Shown: positions 26,701 to 34,530 of the stretch, one piece after another
How positions within the stretch are numbered: the first letter of the stretch is position 1
Layout: each line of letters starts with the position of its first letter
NCBI GenBank assembly: GCA_029979265.1
Contig: JAPOHW010000008.1
Location: 82,324-146,323, forward strand
DNA length: 64,000 bases
Reading direction: 5' to 3'
From: Actinomycetota bacterium
GTDB taxonomy: Bacteria; Actinomycetota; Acidimicrobiia; Acidimicrobiales; Aldehydirespiratoraceae
Notes under the pieces: model-generated
Database searches by the model: none
What the model was told of the DNA's origin: nothing
Seen by the model: only the letters and a program-made list of their open reading frames with translations
Program-made: the position numbers and the translations under genes

Positions 26701-29700
26701 CGAAAGCGAGAGTGCGATCGGGTTCAGGTAATAACCGATCACGTCGGCGGTGTCGGGGCGATCGTTCGACGACGCCGTGATCCCGATCTGGACCTGTCCC
26801 GACCCGGAGAACGTCGACACCACGATGCCGGCCGATGCCAGGGCGGTCGAGAACGCCGTGCGCCCCACGGCGTTCATCTCCGCAACAGTGATCGATGACG
26901 AGGCGACGAGGTACCCGTCGGGTTGGGTGTCGTCGACGGCAAGGCGGAGCGATGCCGCCCCGACCTCGCCGAAGCTGTCGGCCCAGAACCGTGCACTGGT
27001 GTCGTCTTCGGTGTGTCGACGCCGCTGCTGCAAGCTGTGGTGGGCGTAGCTGACCGTGAGGTCGGGGAGGGCTTCTCCTGCCACGCGGCGGGTGATCTGG
27101 CTCCAGAACGTGTCGAAGGTTCCTGATCCGAGAACGATGTGGTGCATGCCGAGAAAGAGCGCAACCCGCCCGTCCCCGAGATCACCGACGTGGGCCCGTA
27201 CCAGCGGCCCGGCGTCGAGGTCGAATGGTTCGCGCTGGATTCGGGCCGACCAGTCGTCGAGTTCGTCGTCGCGCACAGCGCCGAGGTCGACGAAGCGCAG
27301 TGCACTCGTGCGGTCGAGGGTCGTGCGGTCGCGGTCGAAACATGTGTGCAGGGTTTCGTGATGCATGACCACATCGCGAAGTGCGGTTTCGAGCTGCTCG
27401 ATGTCGATCGGAGCGTCGTGCCCTTCGAGGGTGTACAGCCGGGTGACGTTGTACCGAGGATTGATCGGGTCGGTCCGGTACTCGAAGAGCATGTACTCCT
27501 CTCCGGGGGAGAGAGGGAGCGGGCCGTCGGGTAGGTCGACAGCTGTCGGGGCGGTGATCGCTTCGGCACCGTCCACGATGGCGGCAAGTTCTGCGATCGT
27601 CCGGGCTCGGAACACCGCAGCGTCGGGGAGATCCGTGCCGAACGCTGCGTCGATTCGGGCGACGACAGCGAGGGCGTCGAGTGAGGCGCCCCCGAGGTCG
27701 AAGAAGTCGTCAGTGATCCCGACCGAGTCGAGTCCGAGGAGCTCACCCCAGATGGCGACGAGCCGTTCCTCGGTCGGGGTCTCGGGCCGCACACCTGCTC
27801 CACCTCGACGGTGGAAGCGGGTCGGGGCGGGAAGAAGATCGGGGTCGGCTTTGGCGCTGGCTGCGAGTGGCACTTCGTCGAGCCGCACGAACGCAGAGGG
27901 AATGGCGTGGGCCGGCAGCCGCTCGCGCAGCGATCGGCGGAGTTCGTCAGGGTCGAGATCGACACCGTTGACGCTTTGGTACCACGCAGTCAGGACGCCT
28001 TGCGTCTTCGGTTCGTATCCGATCTCCCCGAGAATGGCGGCGACCTCGGTTTCATCGATGAGATCGTCGAGTTCCTCGAGTGCTTCGTCGCGGGTCTTGT
28101 GGCCGAGTCTGACGTCCCAGCTGTAGGGCTCGGCGTAGTTGTGGTAGCCGCGCTCTTGCTGGTGGACCCGGATACCGGCCACGTTGATGAGACAGTTCGT
28201 CGATCGGCCTGTGTCGGCTGGACGTACCCATGGGGCACGGTGCTCGAGGAAGTCGTAGAGCTCGTGCAACGGCACATCGACGTAGCGGTAGAAGTCCAGG
28301 AACTCGAGGCGGTCGAGCACGGTCGGGTCGTCGAAGACTCGTTGCTCGGGCAACAGTTCGGTCACGGCATCGTGGGTTGCGTGGTAGACCCGCCGAGCCT
28401 CGAGCACGGTCGCGTCGATGGCGGCGGGATCGAAACGACCTGCTTCGAATTGGTGGGGCACGAGTCGGGTTTCGAAGAACTGCCCGCGCGACAGGCCGGT
28501 GACGATCACTGGGATGCCGAGCGCTTCGGCTCGAGCAACGGCGAGGGTGTAGATGGTCTTGTAGCAGCCTTGGCAGACGTTGGAGTAGCGATCGAGGCTG
28601 TCGGCAAAGATGGCGTTCATCGCATCGGTCGTTGCGAACTCGTGGGTGATCCCTAGGTCGGCGATGCTGCGTCGAACGTTTTCTTTCGCACCCTCGGAGA
28701 TGAACCCGTTGTCGAGGGTCAGGGCGTGGACCTTCCAGCCCCGCTCGACGAGTTGATACAGGGCATAGGTCGAGTCCTTTCCCCCCGACAGCAGGTGCAG
28801 GCAGTCGTAGTCGCCGGTGCGTCGCTCGCGGGCTGCTCGCAGGCGTGCATCGAGGTCGGCGGGGGTTCGGAACCAATCTCTCGTCTGTGGTTCGACCTCT
28901 TCGAACTGCCGACACACGGAGCACACGCCGAGAGCGTCGATGTTCACTCCGGGGACGTCGACACCGAGACCGCACTGTGCGCACCGTCGAACATCGATGC
29001 GGTTGGCCGCGTCGGTGGGCTGCCACACCCGTACCAGTGCGTTGTCGATCGCCGGATGGGAGACCAGAGCGGCTTCGACTTCGGCCGGCTCGAGTCGGAT
29101 GCCGTTGACCTTGAGTTGGTCGTCCTCTCGACCGCCGTACACGAGTACACCGAGACGTTCCACCCGGACGCGGTCGCCGGTGCGATACCAGACCGTGGAA
29201 TGAAGAAGCGCCTCGTCGTCGCCGAGCACCAGTCGATCGTCGTCGGTGACGGGCGGCGGCCCGAACCGCTCGAGGGTCAGTTCCGGACGGTTCAGATAGC
29301 CGGTCGCCATTCCGGGTCGGTGTACGAAGAGTTCGCCCCAGACGCCCGGTGGTGCAACCTCACCCAGGGCGTCGAGGACGACGAGACGGCTACCCGGTGC
29401 CGCATACCCGATCGGAACGTCGACACCGAGGTCGTTTTCGGGGTCGTACTCATGGATCATGCAGCCGACCACCGCCTCGGTGGGGCCGTATTCGTTGAAG
29501 ATCCGGACCGGTCCAGCACATCGGGCCCGCACCCGGTCCGCCACAGGGCGTCGGAACGCTTCTCCGCCCACGACGAAAGTGTCGATCGGCAGTGGACCAT
29601 CCGCCACGCGGGTGAGGATTTCGAGCTGTGACGGCGTGCCTTTGAGGAAGGTGATTCGGGGATCTCGACTGATCTGGCCGAGGGCCTCGACCGGATCGGT

Positions 29701-31722
29701 GTCGAAGACCACTGTTCGACCACCGGTCAACATCGAAAGGAAGACACTGGTGATGGACAGGTCGAACACGAGTGCCGAGTGCAGCGCCACCCACGGAGGA
29801 TTCGCCGGATCGCAGTACGACTCGACCGCGAAGTCGAGGTAGTCGGCGAGTCCCCGATGAGAGATCGGCACCCCTTTCGGCAGGCCGGTCGAGCCCGACG
29901 TGTACAAGATGTATGCCCCGTCGTCGAGGTCGACCGTCGGGAGGTCGGGAGCGTCGGTGGTGTCTGGATCGGTGGTCGCCTCGGACGGGAGGCGATCGAG
30001 AATCGTGAACAGACCCGCATCGGCGGCAATCGTCTCGTGTCGACCGACCGGGTCTGCGGGGTCGAGAAACACGAACCGCCCACCGGCTCGCAGCACTCCG
30101 TGGACAGCGATCAGGACCTCGATGCTTCGCCCCATGCGCAGTCCGACCGGATCTCCAAGGCGAAGCCCGTCGGCGACGAGTCGGTGGGCAAGCGCGTCGG
30201 CTCGTCGGTCGAACTCGGACCCGGTGATGGTGACGGCACCGTGTTCGACCACGATGTCGTCGGGGGCGTCGGTCAGGCGCTCGCGGATCACGTCATGGAC
30301 CGGGCGATCGATGCCACGAACCAGTGGCCGTGGATTGAGCGCCGCAAGGTCCTGCCGCTCGTGGCTGTCGATCACAGCGGTCCGACCGGCCTGATCGTCG
30401 GGCCGGTCGAGGATCCCCTGCAGGATCGCAGCGAAGTGCCGCGGCAGGGCACGGTGTGAACCGTCGATCGAAAGACCGCAGTTGAGGTCGAGCTCCCAAC
30501 GCAAGACGTGGTCACCCTCGACCGATGGATCGAATTCGTCGAAGACCTGTACGCGGATGGCGTGGTTCGGTTCGACGTGACCCGACCGCACCCAGTCACG
30601 CCGGGCCGGATAGCCGGCGAAGGTGTCCCAGCGGGCCGTGGTGACGTTCAACACGACCTCGAACGGCGTGTCGGGACTCTCCCCCGGGCGAGCCCTGCGC
30701 AAGACCTGCATCACCGACCGGACCGTGCGAGCAAACATCTCCCGATGGGTCTCGCTGTCGTCGAAGGTGACGACCATCGGGTAGAGCTCCATCATCGGCC
30801 CGATTGCCGTGCTCCCGGAGCGGCCCGATCGATGATGAACCGGGACACCGACCACCACACTCGACCGGCCGTCGAACCGTCGCATCGCAATCGTTGTTGC
30901 CATTGCCGACAGGGCCAGAAGACTGAGTTCTGGAGAAAGGGCTCGGTACGGACCTTGCAGCGCCTCAGCCAGAGACTCGTGCCAGCCGTCTCTGGGGAGT
31001 GGGCAACGATCGACCCGCGTCGTTCGCTCACCGCGAGGTCCGTACGGGGTGAGCGGGGCCTGCGGTCCGGCCGTCTGTGCGTCCTGTGCCCACTCTGCCG
31101 CTCGAGTTGCAGTCGCCTCGTCGTCGGGACTGACCGAGTCGAAGAACGACCCTGCTACGACGTCGTCCAGATCAGCGTCGTGGGGCGATCCGTCGTGGCG
31201 GTAGGCGGTCGAGACGGCGTCGGCGAGTCGTGCTGCACCCCACGCATCGATGGCGATGTGGTGGATGTCGAGCCACCACGTCCAGTCCTCGTCGCCATGG
31301 TGGAGAAGAACAGAGTCGTACACGCAGGTGGTCGCATCGATGGGTTGCGCGATTCGTTCGACCGACCATTCCTCGAGTTCGTCGACCGGCACGTCGAGCA
31401 CGAGCGTTTGGGCCGGGGGTGCGGCCAGAACACCGATACGCGCCCCGTCGGGTTCCACCACCGAACGCAGCACGTCGACCTTTCGGACGACTGCATCGAA
31501 CGCTGCCACGAAACGACGAGGGTCGAGTGGTCCGCGAATACGCACCCGCTCTCCCATGTTGGCCAACGGGATACCGTCATGGCGACGCTGACTCGCCCAG
31601 ATCAGACGCTGCGTGCGGGTCGGTTCGTGCACCGCCTCGCGGCGAGGGCCGACGGCGACCGGAACCGAACCTGCATCCGACTGGGGCCCACCACTGTGAC
31701 CAGTGCTCGAAACGGCATCCAA
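23716..31722 (-). CDS. Two-module NRPS with PP-loop-interrupted adenylation domain
   Basis: A 2668-residue NRPS: C1 (about 35-450, HHIAID with His154/155), A1 (475-1300), T1 (Ser1347 in LGGASL), C2 (1400-1805), A2 (1820-2305), T2 (Ser2352 in GGDSL) and a terminal thioesterase (2405-2668, GWSIGG with Ser2482). A1 is split between A8 (864-886) and A9 (1269-1275) by a zinc-finger/PP-loop region (see separate entry). The A1 code D-L-T-K-V-G-E-V-G-K matches the published asparagine code (DLTKLGEVGK) in nine positions. The A2 code is D-S-V-L-I-A-E-V-W-K, which I do not assign. C2 has HHIVLG where HHxxxDG is expected. The A1 A10 motif is degenerate (SAKADPDLL). The start may be this TTG or the GTG at 31632, which begins the C domain. 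With C1 first, a starter must come from another carrier, plausibly the one at 23445. Confidence 0.9.
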   Translation of the reverse strand: MDAVSSTGHSGGPQSDAGSVPVAVGPRREAVHEPTRTQRLIWASQRRHDGIPLANMGERVRIRGPLDPRRFVAAFDAVVRKVDVLRSVVEPDGARIGVLAAPPAQTLVLDVPVDELEEWSVERIAQPIDATTCVYDSVLLHHGDEDWTWWLDIHHIAIDAWGAARLADAVSTAYRHDGSPHDADLDDVVAGSFFDSVSPDDEATATRAAEWAQDAQTAGPQAPLTPYGPRGERTTRVDRCPLPRDGWHESLAEALQGPYRALSPELSLLALSAMATTIAMRRFDGRSSVVVGVPVHHRSGRSGSTAIGPMMELYPMVVTFDDSETHREMFARTVRSVMQVLRRARPGESPDTPFEVVLNVTTARWDTFAGYPARRDWVRSGHVEPNHAIRVQVFDEFDPSVEGDHVLRWELDLNCGLSIDGSHRALPRHFAAILQGILDRPDDQAGRTAVIDSHERQDLAALNPRPLVRGIDRPVHDVIRERLTDAPDDIVVEHGAVTITGSEFDRRADALAHRLVADGLRLGDPVGLRMGRSIEVLIAVHGVLRAGGRFVFLDPADPVGRHETIAADAGLFTILDRLPSEATTDPDTTDAPDLPTVDLDDGAYILYTSGSTGLPKGVPISHRGLADYLDFAVESYCDPANPPWVALHSALVFDLSITSVFLSMLTGGRTVVFDTDPVEALGQISRDPRITFLKGTPSQLEILTRVADGPLPIDTFVVGGEAFRRPVADRVRARCAGPVRIFNEYGPTEAVVGCMIHEYDPENDLGVDVPIGYAAPGSRLVVLDALGEVAPPGVWGELFVHRPGMATGYLNRPELTLERFGPPPVTDDDRLVLGDDEALLHSTVWYRTGDRVRVERLGVLVYGGREDDQLKVNGIRLEPAEVEAALVSHPAIDNALVRVWQPTDAANRIDVRRCAQCGLGVDVPGVNIDALGVCSVCRQFEEVEPQTRDWFRTPADLDARLRAARERRTGDYDCLHLLSGGKDSTYALYQLVERGWKVHALTLDNGFISEGAKENVRRSIADLGITHEFATTDAMNAIFADSLDRYSNVCQGCYKTIYTLAVARAEALGIPVIVTGLSRGQFFETRLVPHQFEAGRFDPAAIDATVLEARRVYHATHDAVTELLPEQRVFDDPTVLDRLEFLDFYRYVDVPLHELYDFLEHRAPWVRPADTGRSTNCLINVAGIRVHQQERGYHNYAEPYSWDVRLGHKTRDEALEELDDLIDETEVAAILGEIGYEPKTQGVLTAWYQSVNGVDLDPDELRRSLRERLPAHAIPSAFVRLDEVPLAASAKADPDLLPAPTRFHRRGGAGVRPETPTEERLVAIWGELLGLDSVGITDDFFDLGGASLDALAVVARIDAAFGTDLPDAAVFRARTIAELAAIVDGAEAITAPTAVDLPDGPLPLSPGEEYMLFEYRTDPINPRYNVTRLYTLEGHDAPIDIEQLETALRDVVMHHETLHTCFDRDRTTLDRTSALRFVDLGAVRDDELDDWSARIQREPFDLDAGPLVRAHVGDLGDGRVALFLGMHHIVLGSGTFDTFWSQITRRVAGEALPDLTVSYAHHSLQQRRRHTEDDTSARFWADSFGEVGAASLRLAVDDTQPDGYLVASSSITVAEMNAVGRTAFSTALASAGIVVSTFSGSGQVQIGITASSNDRPDTADVIGYYLNPIALSLSIEANDTFTGLVGQAADTMEAALPHRTYPFAWVVRDAREAGRPVPDVSVMLAYERIDQPTYPGATAEQRILATGSSVADVTFFVQELGDDIRLALEYRGSVVSEQAAERLLDAFRNTLEDGVRNPTWDIAHLTEPHRGDDLDGPALDDTALVLERLISHIDTTPTATAVADAKGGVLDYTSLGRAVDATAAAVITALGGVQPKRVGVAVARSIETVVGLYGAQAAGGAAVPLDPTLPDTRLDAIANAAELDVVITDDPGRHHRWAPHTVAVAGPAEGDTASLAERVRMIEGSDDSYVIFTSGSTGEPRGVAVTHANLAASTAARDVWFDRRPDRFLVTSSPGFDSSVVGLYWPLATGGTVVVPGDDDVRDVDRLGSLIESLDITHTLMVPSLASALLERAPTAVAGLTVAIVAGEACPPALVERHHELAPTVALVNEYGPTEATVWSTAHRLTRGDDPVPIGRPIPGATARVVGADGSASPAEVAGELWIAGPGVTAGYLNDQDATAERFVEADGRRWYRTGDLVRVVDGVLRFLGRVDDQLNVGGVRLEPAEVERLLDAMDGITASAVVAVGEPPLLVAHLETNGPIDEAHLRAHLGERLPATAVPRRFVTHPSLPRTQNGKLDRHAAAELAVPTPSATPEITGGTATERAVLEAWSTVLAPTQIDPDTDFFAAGGDSLTAVALVTRIGDALGRSIPISTLLAGPSPAAMVQLLEAGDRSSRPFTTVRMQSGAPDSPLVLITPAWFSIFGYRDMVEAFSPDLEVIALDYNPEASMAPIVTVPQIVTAMEPALDDLPRGNRPVVVLGWSIGGVVAAELATRLVEAGRPVDRLVLVDTIFPTVDRGRWSVRWSYRWWNTKSLLRPEGLAELREEVWRFVRRRLPSPIDRVIRWMTRGARRQAEDAVTAVAAGPAAVEAPVGEVPEQANYFEPRALELPVSFYRASGSNPGHTSKLWRTVAPHLDEVVIKGRHRTSNSIMDADRVGQITADIERRLR
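28003..29001 (-). other. PP-loop ATPase domain inserted in the A1 domain
   Basis: Residues about 908-1240 of the NRPS. It begins with a zinc-finger-like Cys pattern (Cys914, 917, 934, 937), then the PP-loop SGGKDST (979-985) of ATP pyrophosphatases, LDNGFIS, an internal CQGC (Cys1050, 1053) and a late Cys1177. The layout resembles N-acetyl-sugar amidotransferases (WbpG-like) and tRNA thiolation enzymes such as TtuA/NcsA, where CxxC plus a third Cys hold an iron-sulfur cluster. Both groups activate a carbonyl with ATP and replace its oxygen with N or S. Which chemistry applies is not determined. Confidence 0.8.
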
Positions 31723-31848
31723 TGCAACGACCTCTGCGACCGCTCAGCGCGGATCGGGAACCCAGCAACCGCAAGGGTACCGGCGGGGGAGCGGGCGGAG
31801 GAACGGAGCGCCTCGGAAGAACGCACCGACCGGCTACGGTTCGCCACG

Positions 31849-32226
31849 ATGAACGATGCGTTCGTGACGTTTCTGTCGGTGACCGACCTCGACGAGTCGG
31901 CTGCTTTCTACGAGGGCTGTCTCGGGTTGGTACTCGTGGTCGACCAGGGGTCGTGTCGGATCTACCGGGTGAGCGAATCAGGCTTTCTCGGTATCTGTGT
32001 GAGTGACCGGCCGGTGGGGGCACCCGGGCTCATCGTGACGCTCGTCCGAGACGACGTCGAGTCGTACTGTGCTGCGCTGGTCGCTGACGGGCTGGTGTTC
32101 GAACGTCCGGTTGCCCACAACGAACGGTTCGGGATCACCCATGCCTTTCTGCGAGATCCCGATGGGCATCTCGTGGAGATCCAGCGGTTCGACGATCCCG
32201 ACTGGGCAGCACCATCCACCGAGTGA
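31849..32226 (+). CDS. VOC/glyoxalase family protein
   Basis: A 125-residue vicinal-oxygen-chelate protein with the two repeated beta-alpha-beta-beta-beta units: FLSVTDLDESAAFYEGCLGL at the N-terminus and HAFLRDPDGHLVEIQRFD at the C-terminus. Such folds include glyoxalases, dioxygenases and drug-binding resistance proteins. It is divergently transcribed from the NRPS gene 126 bases away, so a binding or self-protection role for the peptide product is conceivable but unproven. TACGGT lies eight bases before the ATG, suggesting a leaderless transcript. Confidence 0.7.
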   Translation: MNDAFVTFLSVTDLDESAAFYEGCLGLVLVVDQGSCRIYRVSESGFLGICVSDRPVGAPGLIVTLVRDDVESYCAALVADGLVFERPVAHNERFGITHAFLRDPDGHLVEIQRFDDPDWAAPSTE

Positions 32227-32301
32227 TCGGGGGCGTGATCGTCGGTGGTCAGCGGAAGGGTTGGCGCCGACAGACGTTGCCGGCAGGTACGCTGCCGCCG
32301 C

Positions 32302-32778
32302 ATGAGCCGATTTCATGCATTCGAAATGGCATCGCTGGAAGGTGAACAGGTTTCGTTCTCGGATTTCGCCGATGCCGCCTGCCTTGTCGTCAACGTTGCG
32401 TCCCGTTGAGGCCTGACGCCTCAGTACGCAGGTCTGCGTGCGCTTCATCACGACGACAACGGCGTCCGAGTCCTGGCGTTCCCGTGCAATCAGTTCGGTG
32501 ACCAGGAGCCGGGATCGGCCGAGGAGATCCGGGCTTTCGTCAGCGAGAACTTCGATGTCGATTTTCCGATGTTCGCGAAAATCGATGTCAACGGCGACAA
32601 TGCCGCGGAGCTCTACACATGGCTCAAGGCCGAGCAGCCCGGCGATGGCGAGACGTCCGACATTGCATGGAACTTCGAGAAGTTTCTGGTGAACGCTGCT
32701 GGCGAGGTCGTCCAACGGTTCGGTCCGATCGTCTCTCCCGAAGAGATCGCCGAGCAACTGGGGGACCTCCTGGCCTGA
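32302..32778 (+). CDS. Glutathione peroxidase with in-frame UGA (selenoprotein)
   Basis: The frame reads 158 residues if the TGA at 32407-32409 is decoded as selenocysteine (residue 36). The UGA falls exactly at the catalytic position: NVASR-U-GLTPQY corresponds to NVASxCGLTPQY of cysteine homologues. The rest is full: LAFPCNQFGDQEPGS (Gln64), and IAWNFEKFLV (Trp123, Asn124) complete the catalytic tetrad. A bacterial SECIS-like hairpin follows the UGA. The usual resolving cysteine region reads FVSENFDVDFP without Cys. The start ATG follows TACGCT by eight bases. A Cys-to-stop mutation is the alternative, but the hairpin and otherwise perfect frame argue for Sec. The product would reduce peroxides. 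Confidence 0.85.
32407..32441 (+). promoter_or_regulatory. Bacterial SECIS element
   Basis: Immediately after the UGA, ACGCA (32426-32430) pairs with TGCGT (32435-32439) around the apical loop GGTC; two more pairs (G-C and U-G) extend the stem outward. The apical GCAGGUCUGC matches that of the E. coli fdhF element as I recall it, at a comparable distance (loop begins 22 bases after the UGA). It should recruit SelB. Confidence 0.75.
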
Positions 32779-32842
32779 CACCGTCCGAGCCGGCGCAGGG
32801 GCGGATGGTCTGTCGTCGCCGCAGAGGTGGGATGCTTTTCCC

Positions 32843-34030
32843 ATGGCGAAGACGGGGTTCTTTCTGCGGAGTGGTGAGACGTGGCGCTCACCGTGGGACG
32901 ACTACCGAGCGCTTCGCAACGACTCGCCGATTCTTTTCGTGCCCGCCGAGGGCGACAACGTCGAGTTTTGGGTGCTGTCGCGTTTCGCCGACGTGTTCGC
33001 TGCGGTGCGCGACACCGCCATGTTCTCGTCTGCGCAGGGACTTACGCCGAACGCCGACGCGATGTCGATGTTCGAGGCTGGCCAGCAGCCGATCGTGATG
33101 ATGGATCCACCCGACCACACGGTGATGCGTCGGCTGGTCAGCCGACAGATGACGCCCCGTCGAGTCGCGCAGATCGAGCACGCCGTACGGGAGTTTGTCG
33201 ACACGCGGCTCGACCGGGTCGCCGATGCCGGCCAGCAGCCGGTTGACATTGTGGACGCCCTGTTCAAACCGTTGCCGTCCTTTGTGGTTGCGCACTACCT
33301 CGGTGTTCCTCCGAACGATCGCGATCGGTTCGACGGTTGGACCGATGCCATCGTGTCGGCGAACGCTGTCGGTGCGATCGAGACGGCGATGGATGCTGCG
33401 CTTGCACTGTTCGCCTATGCGACTGAGCTCATGGAGAGGAAAAAGGTCGAACCGGGAGAGGATCTCGTGACCGATCTGGTCGAGAGCGGAGATGATGTCG
33501 TGTCGCCGGGCTGGATCACCGGCTTCATCTTCACGATGGTGACCGGCGGGAACGACACGATGACCGGCATGCTGAGCGGATCAGCCGAATTGTTGACCGA
33601 TCACCGTGACGAGCGGCAACGGTTGCTCGATGATCGATCACTGATGAAAAACGCGGTCGAGGAGCTCCTTCGGCTCACGTCGCCGGTGCAGAATTTGGCC
33701 CGCACCACGACCACTGACGTCGAGTTGCATGGATGCAATGTTCCCGCCGGCGACAAGGTCCTGCTGCTGTACGGTTCGGCCAATCGCGACGAGCGCGAGT
33801 TCGGGGCCAGTGCTGGGGACCTCGATGTCGGCCGTGCCATCGACAGAACGGTGAGCCTCGGGTACGGCGCCCATCACTGTCTCGGTGCGTCGGCTGCCCG
33901 TCTCCAGGGTCGGGTCGCACTCGATCGGTTGCTCGAGCGGTTTCCGTTCTTCGAGGTCGACTCGGCGGGTGGGCGTTTCGCACCGGGTGGGTTCGTGCGC
34001 CGCTACGAATCGCTTCCCTTCACTGCGTAG
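32843..34030 (+). CDS. Cytochrome P450
   Basis: A 395-residue soluble P450. The heme-thiolate ligand is Cys346 in LGYGAHHCLGASAAR (Phe of the classical FxxGxxxCxG is Leu here). The I-helix oxygen motif is VTGGNDTMTG and the K-helix ExxR is EELLR. The substrate-binding HxxxR of the C helix is also visible (DPPDHTVMRRLV). No redox partner gene is nearby. It is followed within 15 bases by a SnoaL-like gene, and the two may form an operon. Substrate is unknown; link to the NRPS locus upstream is possible only by proximity. Confidence 0.9.
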   Translation: MAKTGFFLRSGETWRSPWDDYRALRNDSPILFVPAEGDNVEFWVLSRFADVFAAVRDTAMFSSAQGLTPNADAMSMFEAGQQPIVMMDPPDHTVMRRLVSRQMTPRRVAQIEHAVREFVDTRLDRVADAGQQPVDIVDALFKPLPSFVVAHYLGVPPNDRDRFDGWTDAIVSANAVGAIETAMDAALALFAYATELMERKKVEPGEDLVTDLVESGDDVVSPGWITGFIFTMVTGGNDTMTGMLSGSAELLTDHRDERQRLLDDRSLMKNAVEELLRLTSPVQNLARTTTTDVELHGCNVPAGDKVLLLYGSANRDEREFGASAGDLDVGRAIDRTVSLGYGAHHCLGASAARLQGRVALDRLLERFPFFEVDSAGGRFAPGGFVRRYESLPFTA

Positions 34031-34044
34031 GCCAGCATGGTCCC

Positions 34045-34530
34045 ATGCACGAGACCTTGCCAGTCACCCCGGAACTCCTCGTCGAGATCGAACTGATCAA
34101 GCGCTGCAAGTACGCATACCTTCGCCTGGTCGATCAACATCGGTTCGACGAGCTCTCCTCGGTCATGACCGATGACTGCACGGCGGCCTATTCCGACGGT
34201 ACGTACAGCTTCGACGACCTTGCGGCAATCATCACCTTTCTCCGCGAGAACATGGGACGCCCGGAGTTCCTGTCGAGCCACGCCTGTCACCATCCCGAGA
34301 TCGACGTGTTCGCCGACGGCACGGCAACGGGGGTGTGGAAGCTCGAAGATCAGGTGATCATCACCGACTTCGGTGTCAACCTTCGCGGTGCGGCGTTCTA
34401 CGAGGATCGCTATGTCAAGACGGCGGATGGTTGGAAGCTCAGCCACACCGGTTACAGCCGCACCTACGAGGAGATGCACCCGAGGACGGGGATCGAAGGC
34501 CTCGATCTCACGACCAACGGATTCAGTTGA
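34045..34530 (+). CDS. SnoaL-like / nuclear transport factor 2 family protein
   Basis: A 161-residue protein of the SnoaL-like polyketide-cyclase/NTF2 fold: the helix IKRCKYAYLRLVDQHRFDELSS, then SDGTYSFDDLAAIITFLREN and the strands ending in KLSHTGYSRTY. Proteins of this fold in Mycobacteria and relatives bind small hydrophobic ligands or act as isomerase/dehydratase-type enzymes. It lies 14 bases after the P450 gene, suggesting joint use. It overlaps by eight bases the end of the convergent AzlD gene. Confidence 0.7.
   Translation: MHETLPVTPELLVEIELIKRCKYAYLRLVDQHRFDELSSVMTDDCTAAYSDGTYSFDDLAAIITFLRENMGRPEFLSSHACHHPEIDVFADGTATGVWKLEDQVIITDFGVNLRGAAFYEDRYVKTADGWKLSHTGYSRTYEEMHPRTGIEGLDLTTNGFS

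Noticed and set aside
30508..31848. A long plus-strand open frame antisense to the NRPS 5' end that runs into the VOC gene
   Set aside because: The part before 31849 has no similarity and overlaps a certain NRPS; the VOC gene starts at its own ATG.
32407..32409. TGA read as a nonsense mutation making a glutathione peroxidase pseudogene
   Set aside because: It lies exactly on the catalytic codon, the frame is otherwise perfect and a SECIS-type hairpin follows, so selenocysteine is the better explanation.
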